This document shows, piece by piece, positions 43,177 to 51,439 of a stretch of DNA of 64,000 nucleotides (positions are counted from its first letter, which is position 1; each line of letters starts with the position of its first letter). The position numbers and the translations under genes were made by a program. Source of the stretch: CAYTGM01 sp964437365 (lineage in GTDB: Bacteria; Sumerlaeota; Sumerlaeia; SLMS01). Under the pieces are notes generated by a model. That model saw nothing but the letters and a program-made list of their open reading frames with translations, did not search any database and had not been told where the DNA came from. The stretch spans positions 1 through 64,000 of the forward strand of contig CAYTGM010000003.1 of NCBI GenBank assembly GCA_964437365.1, given 5' to 3'.

Positions 43177-45186
43177 TTAATCTCTGGCAAGATAGATACA
43201 TCCATCAGAATGTTCCAACTCCTGCAGCATTTGATCTTCAATCACAACATGACCGTTTACTGCAACGTGAACAACCTCCATCCTATCAAGCTTCTTCCTG
43301 TGAGTAACGACGTCTGCAATAGAATCGATCGTCAATAGCCCACGTGAACCATCATGGAGCATTCTCATTCTTTCTCGCGTCATACTGCTGGTCAAAGCTG
43401 ATAATTCTCTGGTACCATCACGATCCGTTCGCCCGTTCCCGATAGCAAAAAGGGCCGAAATCAAGGCATCATTCTCTCCACAGGAATCTAGAAAGGACAA
43501 GTTGGGATAGTCAGAAGAACAACTCAATTTTGTCGAAATGCTAACCTGTGTCTTTTCCTTGAGAAAGATATCGACGAGCGACTCAATACCTTGAAAGTCG
43601 ACAGTTTCTATATTCTTGTCCTCTACTTCATTGTATATGCAAATGTGGAGTCTATTAACAGATGGATTACCTGTATTGACCAGAAAGATACGACAAAGAA
43701 CGTTTTCTGGCAAACTCTTTTCTACCGGTTTGGACACACTTGTAAAATCCGCCCCTGTTAGCTTGAAAAGCTCCTGTGTAGAAATCTTTTGAGGCTTAAG
43801 TGTAACACCATAAAACTCAGTCTGTCCGCACCGCTCCAACAAAACATCAATCGATTCGAGAGTTTCGAATGCATACAGGTTGCATATAAGGCTGGAAGAT
43901 TTTATTCTTTCAGCTGCCTCCCTGGCATCATTGATACTTTTATAAGGTCCGAAACCAGCTACTAGAGAAGTGACTCCACGCTTAACGTAGGACAAAGCAA
44001 GTTCAGATTTCTCAACAAGGGTTTCACCGGAGATATCAGCGCAGAAGGCCACCGCTCCTGGTGTCACAAACTGACCATCTATATTGATCCGCTGGAGAGT
44101 TCCATAATCTTCCAGATCGCCAATATTTTCAATTTTCCCGATGAACCGGTAAGGTTTATCGCCTTCATGCGACTCGCGAATTGAGTAGAAGGCAAGGTCG
44201 GAGCAGAATGGTTCGAGCCCGGAACCGTTATAGACAATTCCCTTTTCCAGAATCGTCCCCAGAAATTTCTGACCATCATCAAGAGGAATCTTCTCGTAAC
44301 CAGATGTTTCCCCCTGGAGGTCTTCACCCTCAGCCGTCGCCAGAAGACCTTTAAGTAAACAGCAGGCAAAAAGCTTCTGTACGAAATTGTCTCCACCCTC
44401 ATCAGGATACCATCCCCCAGCCTCGATAAGCACCGAGGCAACACCCCATTTCATCATATTATCGCCAAAAGCACGTGGCATATAGTTGGCCGTATAACGA
44501 GCACATCCTCGAGGGACTTTCTTCTTCGCTTCTTCGGCCATCATCAAACAAAGTCGCTTTGCCTTGTCTCTCTGTGGATTACTATCCTCTTCATTTCCAA
44601 AAGGACATGCCTGAAAGGCGACAGCCACCAGATCCGATGTATTGTAGGTCTTCCGGTTATCCATGTCATGGAGATTGAAGCACACATCGGGTTGAAACTC
44701 GTCGAATGCCTTTTTGAGCGCCCTGCCTCCTGCCGTTTCAAAGGCAACTGCATCACGATTAATATCTATACCATTCACATTTCTGCGCGTAAAATGATTC
44801 ACGCCATCTGGATTTACCATAAGGATAACTTCCAGCTGTAGCTGCGAGAGGATGCTGTGTGCTACGGGATCCGAACTGTTGGAGCATAAGAAATCCAATA
44901 CTGTCATTAGTGCTGCTGTACAATCAGGCTCATCTCCATGCTGTCTTGCCCAGACAAGTATACGCCTCTCGCCTTTTCCAAGTCGAATGGACCGAATCTT
45001 TCTTCCCTCTTCGGAGACCTGGAGCACTCTTGAGGAAAAAGCTTTGGGGAATTTATCATGGAGCCTTTCAAGGAAAGATTCCTGGCACTCATAATCAAAG
45101 CTCTCCCAAAAACCTTCATGAATTCCTGACGGTTCCAGAATTGTCCAGAACCTGTCGAGTTCAAACTGATTGTCACTCACTGTCAT
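43177..45186 (-). CDS. M14 zinc carboxypeptidase fused to a degenerate amidohydrolase-like domain
   Basis: A 669-residue two-part protein. Residues of about 45-290 are an M14 peptidase: zinc ligands His83 and Glu86 in ARQHGDEPD and His173 in CFNLHDMDN, substrate residues NPDG, RRN and NRD, and the catalytic Glu255 in SVLIEAGGW, all present. Residues of about 370-669 look like a shortened amidohydrolase: FVTPGAVAFCADIS stands where P-G-x-I-D-x-H-x-H is expected, so the metal-binding histidines are missing, but GVTSLVAGFGPY and the closing ELSALTSSMTR...VVHVAVNGHVVIED keep the composite-domain pattern. No signal peptide is seen, so it is cytoplasmic. Substrate is unknown. Confidence 0.78.
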   Translation of the reverse strand: MTVSDNQFELDRFWTILEPSGIHEGFWESFDYECQESFLERLHDKFPKAFSSRVLQVSEEGRKIRSIRLGKGERRILVWARQHGDEPDCTAALMTVLDFLCSNSSDPVAHSILSQLQLEVILMVNPDGVNHFTRRNVNGIDINRDAVAFETAGGRALKKAFDEFQPDVCFNLHDMDNRKTYNTSDLVAVAFQACPFGNEEDSNPQRDKAKRLCLMMAEEAKKKVPRGCARYTANYMPRAFGDNMMKWGVASVLIEAGGWYPDEGGDNFVQKLFACCLLKGLLATAEGEDLQGETSGYEKIPLDDGQKFLGTILEKGIVYNGSGLEPFCSDLAFYSIRESHEGDKPYRFIGKIENIGDLEDYGTLQRINIDGQFVTPGAVAFCADISGETLVEKSELALSYVKRGVTSLVAGFGPYKSINDAREAAERIKSSSLICNLYAFETLESIDVLLERCGQTEFYGVTLKPQKISTQELFKLTGADFTSVSKPVEKSLPENVLCRIFLVNTGNPSVNRLHICIYNEVEDKNIETVDFQGIESLVDIFLKEKTQVSISTKLSCSSDYPNLSFLDSCGENDALISALFAIGNGRTDRDGTRELSALTSSMTRERMRMLHDGSRGLLTIDSIADVVTHRKKLDRMEVVHVAVNGHVVIEDQMLQELEHSDGCIYLARD

Positions 45187-45301
45187 AGATACGATTACCT
45201 TATCTTAGAACGAAGGATGGAAATCTGCTGCTTCCCGCCTTTAGAGAAAGTCTTGCAGCTCTCTGGACCTTTGGGCAAGTCATCCTTTTGGGACTATTTG
45301 A

Positions 45302-46912
45302 ATGAACGAAGAAACGGTGATCAAATCAAGAACCTTGGATGACAACAGCCTTCCGGTACCTCCTGTGCGTCTGATGTTATTTGTGGTACTTTTGTGCTGG
45401 TTTACGGCTGCCAGTTGGTGGCATCGAAATGTCGTGATCGACGACCCCTGGATCACCTTTAGATACGCAGAACAGGTCGTTGCCGGCAACGGGTTTGTCT
45501 TTAATCAGGGAGAATACGTTGAAGGTTATTCCAACTTCACCTGGCTGCTTCTTTCTATAATACCAACAGCATTTAACATTGATCCCTTCGAATTCTCGAG
45601 GGCTCTTGGCTGGCTCTGTGCAGCTGCATTAATCGCCTTACCTGTTTTCGGTTTGAGACTTACCCGTCTCGGGTACCATTTCCCTAAATCCATCAGCACA
45701 GCGATCTTAATGGCGAGCTTTATTCCCTTGTCTATATGGTCGATTTCAGGACTTGAAACATCATTCTATTCCCTTCTGCTGATTCTTTTTATTACTTTTT
45801 TGTCCTTTGGTACAGCCAAGGGCCATGCAGGTTCACTTTGGGCAAGCGCCTTTCTTGTTGTATTGCTTTCATTGACCAGGCCGGAAGCGCCGATGTTCTT
45901 TATTCTTTTCATTCCCGCTTTCATTTTTACTCAGAATAAGGCTACCCGAAAAGGGATTCTGAAGACTGGTGTCGTTGCCATCACGATGTTTCTTCTCTTT
46001 GTTGGTTGGAGATACTCTTACTATGGAGAGCTTCTCCCGAACTCTGTTTTGGCTAAGACGGGTGGGTCTCTGATTGAAGACTTTAGAAGTGGTCTCAAAT
46101 ATACCACTTCGTATTTTCTGGGTCTCTACCTGATCCTCATCTTAGCGCTGATCTTCCCATTCTATACAGTGCTAAAGATTGTTAAGGAAATTAGATATAG
46201 ACGAGAATCCTCCCATGAGAATGTATTCATTGCTTTCCTGTTTCTTGCTATAATGCTTCAGACGGTATTCACCGTACTTGTGGGTGGAGACTGGATGCCA
46301 GGCTGGAGGTTTCTGGTCCCTGTATTGCCTCTTCTTGCTCTTTCCTTTGGTTATACAACTTCTTCCTGGGGTATTATCCCGAGAATACTTATCCCCACTT
46401 TGTTTCTGCCTTATGCTGTATTCCAGGCTCACCAGAACCGGGAGTTATCCTGGTATCGGTGGATGGGTAAGCTTGAAGGTGATCGGCTCGTTATCTCTCC
46501 GCTCATTGAGATGGGAAACTTTCTGGCAGACATTTCGGAAAAAGACGAGGTTCTTGCTGCCAGCGAGGCAGGAGTTATGCCTTACCTGTCGCAGCTTGAG
46601 TTTATAGATATGTTGGGCCTTGTAGATAGCCACATTGCCAGCCTCGAGGGAGGACTTCACCAAAAAACCGACGCAAAGTATGTATATGAACAGCGACCCA
46701 ACTATGTCGTTCTTCAGCTTGTTGACAGAAACGGTGGTGAGGAACCGATTTGGAAACCAGACATCAAGCTGTTCGAACTGCCAGAATTCCAACGTGAATA
46801 CAGCGAGATTCATAGAGTTGAACGGACTCTTGCCACTCCCGACTGGCAACTTCTGAAAGGGCATCTTGTGCTCTACGGTCACAACTCAGAAAATCCTTCT
46901 AAAAACAGATGA
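45302..46912 (+). CDS. GT-C family membrane glycosyltransferase
   Basis: A 536-residue polytopic membrane protein with about ten hydrophobic helices. The first extracytoplasmic loop has VIDDPWITFRYAEQVV, then GNGFVFNQGEYVEGYSNFTW, a pattern typical of lipid-linked-sugar-dependent GT-C enzymes of the ArnT/arabinofuranosyltransferase type, where the acidic DD pair is catalytic. A soluble C-terminal part of about 110 residues follows the last helix. Donor and acceptor are unknown. It stands alone, divergent from the M14-fusion gene. Confidence 0.8.
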   Translation: MNEETVIKSRTLDDNSLPVPPVRLMLFVVLLCWFTAASWWHRNVVIDDPWITFRYAEQVVAGNGFVFNQGEYVEGYSNFTWLLLSIIPTAFNIDPFEFSRALGWLCAAALIALPVFGLRLTRLGYHFPKSISTAILMASFIPLSIWSISGLETSFYSLLLILFITFLSFGTAKGHAGSLWASAFLVVLLSLTRPEAPMFFILFIPAFIFTQNKATRKGILKTGVVAITMFLLFVGWRYSYYGELLPNSVLAKTGGSLIEDFRSGLKYTTSYFLGLYLILILALIFPFYTVLKIVKEIRYRRESSHENVFIAFLFLAIMLQTVFTVLVGGDWMPGWRFLVPVLPLLALSFGYTTSSWGIIPRILIPTLFLPYAVFQAHQNRELSWYRWMGKLEGDRLVISPLIEMGNFLADISEKDEVLAASEAGVMPYLSQLEFIDMLGLVDSHIASLEGGLHQKTDAKYVYEQRPNYVVLQLVDRNGGEEPIWKPDIKLFELPEFQREYSEIHRVERTLATPDWQLLKGHLVLYGHNSENPSKNR

Positions 46913-47032
46913 TGACTCGCTCAGCTTATCCTTGTCCCTTTACTTCAGTGATCTCTACTGTACCCTAATGGCGAGTATCACAGCACGCCCTTCGAGCTAA
47001 TTCCAATTTCCACCCGAATCAGGAGTTTCGTT

Positions 47033-48925
47033 TTGAATCTTATTCCCGCCCCCAGAAACCTGAGCCTGAACGCAGGCACATTTCGCATCACCGAGGGTTG
47101 TCGAATCTTCGGTCCTGACAAACTGGAAAAGCCAGAAGCGATCGCTATACGGAACCTGCAGCAGACCATCAAGCAGTTAACTGGTGTTTCTCCATTAATG
47201 GACCGAAGCGGATTGAGAGAGACGGAGCTTGAAAAGCACTTTCACTTCGAAATCAAAGAGACAAAGAATCAAAACCTTCGGCGGCCAGATTCATATAGAC
47301 TCAATATCACACCCCAGACTGTTTCGCTGGAAAGTCAAACTCCAGGTGGTATCCTGTACGGGATCCAAACACTGATTCAACTCGTTGAAGAATACCACTC
47401 TGAGCTCCCTTGTCTTGTTATCGAGGATTTTCCTCAGTTTGCTCTCAGAGGATTGTATTATGATGTATCTCGCGGAAAAGTACCCACCCTTGATACACTA
47501 AAGAGTCTCGTAGACTTGCTTTGTAAATACAAAGCGAATCATCTGCAACTTTATATAGAGCATCCATACGCATTCCGCTTCGACCCTGAAATTCCCCAGG
47601 GTGTTGATTCTTTGAACTCTGATGAAATCCTTGAACTGGTCCTCTATTGCAGAGATAGACGCATCGACTTTGCCCCTTCTTTGCAATCATTTGGGCATAT
47701 GGGGGGAGTACTCAGTCTACCTCAATACAAGCACCTTGCAGAGATCGAAATCGACGATTGGGACAAAATGGATTGGTATAATCGGATGTCAGGGGCAACG
47801 ATCAACTGCCTTGATCCTGAGGCACTCGAACTTCTTGAAAAAATGCACGACGAATATATACCCCTGTTTGACTCTCCCTATTCTAACGTCTGTGCCGATG
47901 AAACTTACGCACTCGGAAAGGGTAAGACAAAAGATAAAGCAGATCAGATGAAACCGGGAGAACTCTATCTCCATCACATAAAATGGTTAAATGAGCTTAC
48001 AAAGAAATACGGTAAGAAAATGATGTTCTGGGGAGATATTGTTAAACAATACCCCGACAGTATTAAGGAAATCCCCAAAGATACGATTCTTCTAAACTGG
48101 GGATATGAAGCAGATGCAGACTACGAGAGTTGTAAATTATTCGAAGATGCCGCACTGGAATTCTGTGTGTGTCCAGGCACTTCTGGCTGGAACCAGCTAA
48201 TGAATAACTTTCATAACGGAACCTTGAATATACAAAGATATGCTGCCGCAGGGAAGAAGCACGGAGCGTTAGGCGTTCTGAATACTGACTGGGGAGATCA
48301 TGGACACTATAACCTTTTGAGTGGTTCACTTCATGGTATCATTCTCGGAGCATCGGTCTCCTGGAATACGGAGGATCCGGTCGATGGAGAATATCACAAA
48401 CGCTGGGCGAGCAAGTACTTCGGCGAGTATTCAGAAGAAGCAATGGAACTCCTTTTGAATCAAACGGAAGGGTTAGAAAAGACCGGAACATGGCGCCTTT
48501 TCTATCTTCCCATGAACGACCCCAAGTTCATTGAAGGTTATCCTCAAAAATTCCTGGCCCCAATAAATGATAAAATTGCTCGAAGACTGCTGGAAGAAGG
48601 GAAAAAGGCGGAGACCCTCTTCGCCAAAATGCTCAAGGATGGTGTTGGGGTAAAATGGGTGGTTGAAGAATTTCATCACATGTCTTTGATGAATTCTCTA
48701 CTTGGAGAAAAGTATTTCCTCGTGATGGACTTGAAAAGCGACGATCAACCAGATGATCTGCCTCTACGACTGAGACAATTTGCAGATAAGCTTGAAGACG
48801 CACTATCCCGATATCGAGAACTTTGGCTCGCAAGAAATAAGAAAACCGATCTGCAAAGTATTGAGAATCGCTTGAATGATCTCATTCAGGAGGCTCGTAA
48901 TGAAGCAGATAAACTCGGACCATAG
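47033..48925 (+). CDS. Glycoside hydrolase family 20-like protein
   Basis: A 630-residue protein starting at TTG 47033, with AGGAG at 47021-47025 spaced 7 bases, which fixes the unusual start. Residues 1-125 resemble the GH20 N-terminal domain (LIPAPRNLSLNAG, TPGGILYGIQTLIQLVE). The TIM barrel follows: FALRGLYYDVSRGKVPTLD, then APSLQSFGHMGGVLSL, with the catalytic pair Asp289-Glu290 in NVCADETYALGKG in place of the classic HxGGDE. MFWGDIVKQYPD and LLNWGYEAD fit the distal barrel. There is no signal peptide, so it probably acts on imported amino-sugar oligosaccharides. A C-terminal helical domain of about 150 residues is extra. Confidence 0.85.
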   Translation: MNLIPAPRNLSLNAGTFRITEGCRIFGPDKLEKPEAIAIRNLQQTIKQLTGVSPLMDRSGLRETELEKHFHFEIKETKNQNLRRPDSYRLNITPQTVSLESQTPGGILYGIQTLIQLVEEYHSELPCLVIEDFPQFALRGLYYDVSRGKVPTLDTLKSLVDLLCKYKANHLQLYIEHPYAFRFDPEIPQGVDSLNSDEILELVLYCRDRRIDFAPSLQSFGHMGGVLSLPQYKHLAEIEIDDWDKMDWYNRMSGATINCLDPEALELLEKMHDEYIPLFDSPYSNVCADETYALGKGKTKDKADQMKPGELYLHHIKWLNELTKKYGKKMMFWGDIVKQYPDSIKEIPKDTILLNWGYEADADYESCKLFEDAALEFCVCPGTSGWNQLMNNFHNGTLNIQRYAAAGKKHGALGVLNTDWGDHGHYNLLSGSLHGIILGASVSWNTEDPVDGEYHKRWASKYFGEYSEEAMELLLNQTEGLEKTGTWRLFYLPMNDPKFIEGYPQKFLAPINDKIARRLLEEGKKAETLFAKMLKDGVGVKWVVEEFHHMSLMNSLLGEKYFLVMDLKSDDQPDDLPLRLRQFADKLEDALSRYRELWLARNKKTDLQSIENRLNDLIQEARNEADKLGP

Positions 48926-49427
48926 TACTCAAGAAAGCTTCAAGTGCAAGATCCATTGATTTTTCGACGATCAAGTCTTAAGAAGCTCAGAAACTTTCAA
49001 TAAAAGCACTTTATTGACTTTGGAGCGGAACTTTTCGCACTCAAACATCTCATGGACGGAGACACTGAGGTGAATGAAAATGAGACTCAACGCGGACAAG
49101 CCTGGCAGTTTGAGTGATCTTTTTTTCTCTCTAGCTGTCCCTCTATCTGCTCAGCCAGGATTATACACATTTGAAGAATTTGAGTTTACGAGATATCGAA
49201 ACTACCGAACAAGCTCCGCTACTCATCTTCTATATGAAGCAACTCTCGCAAAAAATCGCTTAACTTGGTGAATGCCCCGGCAACCTTTGAGCGTAAACAC
49301 ATAAATACCTGAACAGTTTGACAATTCCATGGCCAGATATTTTCTCGTTGGCAAGAGCAACCCAACTATGTGGACTGGAACCTCGCTCACGCGAGACCAA
49401 CTTCCTACCATGGAGAGTCGTCTCGAT
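48926..49427. other. Intergenic region upstream of the pseudopilin gene
   Basis: This 502-base gap contains open frames at 49074-49271 and an upstream extension of the pseudopilin frame from 49329, but neither has a ribosome-binding site or recognisable sequence. TTGACT at 49014-49019 is a possible -35 box without a convincing -10. It probably holds the pseudopilin promoter and a long leader. Nothing else is seen. Confidence 0.35.
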
Positions 49428-50156
49428 ATGAAAAAAGCGTTCACCCTCATCGAACTCTTAATTGTCGTAGCAATCATTGCAATTCTTGCCGCAATCGCCG
49501 TCCCTAACTTCCTGGAAGCACAAACCCGATCGAAAGTCTCCCGAGTCAAATCTGATCTCCGGACTTCTGCAACCGCGATTGAGGCTTACTATGTGGACAA
49601 CAATGCCTATCCCAGATGCCACGTTTTTGGAATCGCAGGCTCTTTGAATGGCTGGAACCCCGTGACTGGGATAACGAATCCCTTTAACGATGCTCCCATT
49701 CTTGAAAGATTATCCACTCCAGTCGCGTATATCACAACGGCACTGACTCGTGATGTCTTTAATGTTGGGTTTCGTGTAGGCCTCCCCACAGCCGAGCAGA
49801 CGGCACAGCAGTCGCCACAGATTGTCCCTGCTACCGCTCCTGCTGGGCAGCAGAACTCGTACATTTACCAGGCATGGAATGAAACTGATCGAGTCGTAGT
49901 CGATTCTCCTCAATCACTTGGTAAAGCTCAAGCCTGGCTTTTGCATTCTGCCGGCCCAGACAGCACTTACATCAATCTTGGCGGAATACTTGCCAATGAC
50001 ACAGATGTGGATGGCCCCATTCAGCTTATCTATGACCCAACAAACGGCACCGTGTCATTTGGAAGTATCTTCCGTGCAGGCGGAATGAAATATGGAGATG
50101 GTGGAGCTTACGCTGCCGGATCCGGACTCCTTCGGGCAATAGAGTCACAAGACTAA
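49428..50156 (+). CDS. Type II secretion/type IV pseudopilin-like protein
   Basis: A 242-residue prepilin-like protein from ATG 49428, chosen because it gives the standard leader MKKAFTLIELLIVVAIIAIL. Cleavage would fall before Phe5, with Ala instead of the usual Gly at -1, and the Glu5 of the mature protein is present. The N-terminal helix continues AAIAVPNFLEAQTRSKVSR, as in the GspG/PulG-like pseudopilins of environmental bacteria that lack a nearby secretion operon. The globular part has VKSDLRTSATAIEAYYVDNN. No secretion genes lie nearby, though a PilT gene is in the window. A secreted propeller-like gene follows after 67 bases. Confidence 0.87.
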   Translation: MKKAFTLIELLIVVAIIAILAAIAVPNFLEAQTRSKVSRVKSDLRTSATAIEAYYVDNNAYPRCHVFGIAGSLNGWNPVTGITNPFNDAPILERLSTPVAYITTALTRDVFNVGFRVGLPTAEQTAQQSPQIVPATAPAGQQNSYIYQAWNETDRVVVDSPQSLGKAQAWLLHSAGPDSTYINLGGILANDTDVDGPIQLIYDPTNGTVSFGSIFRAGGMKYGDGGAYAAGSGLLRAIESQD

Positions 50157-50223
50157 GTCATTACCCGAGCCCATTTAAACCAGGTCCCAAACACTCAACT
50201 ATACACGAAAGGTTAATTTGGAC

Positions 50224-51366
50224 ATGAAGAAATTTCTTCTATCTACTCTGCTGGTGGCTGCTTCATCCACGGCCTTCGCCCAGCTCGACTTTGAACTTGT
50301 CATCGCCGAATCAGACTCTACCGCTCTGAGCGGAGGTTCCTCTCCAGAATTTGACGGCGTCGCTGTTACTCCGGACGGTCGCTACGTCTTTACACTCGAC
50401 TCAGAAAGCGGCTTTGATGCCATCATTAGAACAGATACAACACTTCCAGATACAGATGCCAACAAATTCATCGTCTATGCGTCAGAAGCTGATGTGGCAA
50501 CAGCTACCGGTGAAGGAGGCGGATCATCTGCAACTGATATGACCGTCGCTTCTGACGGCACGCTTTACGCCATCGTCAGAACTGGTGGTCCACAGAACCT
50601 CCTCAGAATCCCTTCGCCTGGCAACATTGAGGTGATGATCAGCAATACAGAAACTGCTGGCGCAAATGCAATCGTTCTTGATGAAACGAACAACTTGCTC
50701 TACATCGGCTTCAGTAGTTCCTTTGGGTCTGGTTCTCCCGACGACGTTCGCTCTATACCTGCAGACGCGTCGGCCTCTGATGTGCCCGCACCAACCTTGA
50801 CACAGGTTGCTACCCAAACTGATATATATAGTGTCATGACGCCCAACTCTGGCGCTGATCCTCAAATCTCCGATTTAGCTCTTCTCTCAGACGGTACGCT
50901 CCTGTTTGCCAACGGGTTTGGTGGCGACAATGTCGGTGATATCGTAGCAATCGACTCAAGCAATGGTAGTACTTCGCTCTTTCTTGATGATTCAGACCTT
51001 ACCACTGCCATGACAAATGCTGGTATTACGACACCAGCTTTGTTTTCACCTTTCCTAACTGTCACTAACGACGATGTTGTCCTGATTTCCTCAAGCTCCT
51101 TCAGCTCTGAAGCTGCGATCATTGGAGCCAGCTCTGATGGAGCAATCGTCGAAGTTCTGATTCAGGGGAGCGAATTTGAAGCTGATCCTGATACGAATGT
51201 TGGCGCTAATATCATCCCCGAACTCCGCGGTCTGGCAGTCGACTCAAGCGACAACATCTACTGGGCATCACAAGAGTTTGATTCGCCTGGTGTCTGGAAA
51301 GCGACCGGCGTCGATTACTCTGCTTTTGGTGTTACAACCTCTGTCGAAAACTGGGATCTCTATTAA
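50224..51366 (+). CDS. Secreted beta-propeller-like protein of unknown function
   Basis: A 380-residue exported protein from ATG 50224, with a clear signal peptide MKKFLLSTLLVAASSTAFAQ. The mature part has repeated blade-like motifs, D-G-x-L/V-Y-x (VTPDGRYVFTLD, VASDGTLYAIVRTGG, LLSDGTLLFANGFGGD, VDSSDNIYWASQEFD), which suggest an NHL/SMP-30-like beta-propeller. It is very acidic and rich in Ser, Thr and Ala. It ends SVENWDLY, similar in style to the tails of two other secreted proteins here. No catalytic residue is identifiable. It may follow the pseudopilin gene in one transcript and is closed by a terminator. Confidence 0.75.
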   Translation: MKKFLLSTLLVAASSTAFAQLDFELVIAESDSTALSGGSSPEFDGVAVTPDGRYVFTLDSESGFDAIIRTDTTLPDTDANKFIVYASEADVATATGEGGGSSATDMTVASDGTLYAIVRTGGPQNLLRIPSPGNIEVMISNTETAGANAIVLDETNNLLYIGFSSSFGSGSPDDVRSIPADASASDVPAPTLTQVATQTDIYSVMTPNSGADPQISDLALLSDGTLLFANGFGGDNVGDIVAIDSSNGSTSLFLDDSDLTTAMTNAGITTPALFSPFLTVTNDDVVLISSSSFSSEAAIIGASSDGAIVEVLIQGSEFEADPDTNVGANIIPELRGLAVDSSDNIYWASQEFDSPGVWKATGVDYSAFGVTTSVENWDLY

Positions 51367-51406
51367 GTTAGACTTCCTTGCGTAGGCCCCACAATCGATA
51401 GAAACG

Positions 51407-51435
51407 CTCCCCATCTTTTCAGGTGGGGAGTTTTC
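51407..51435. terminator. Terminator between the propeller gene and recJ
   Basis: CTCCCCA at 51407-51413 pairs with TGGGGAG at 51424-51430 around a 10-base loop, followed rightward by TTTTC. It sits between converging genes and may serve both. Confidence 0.75.
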
Positions 51436-51439
51436 AGTT

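Noticed and set aside
49074..49271. Short gene before the pseudopilin
   Set aside because: No ribosome-binding site, no recognisable domain, and an irregular composition.
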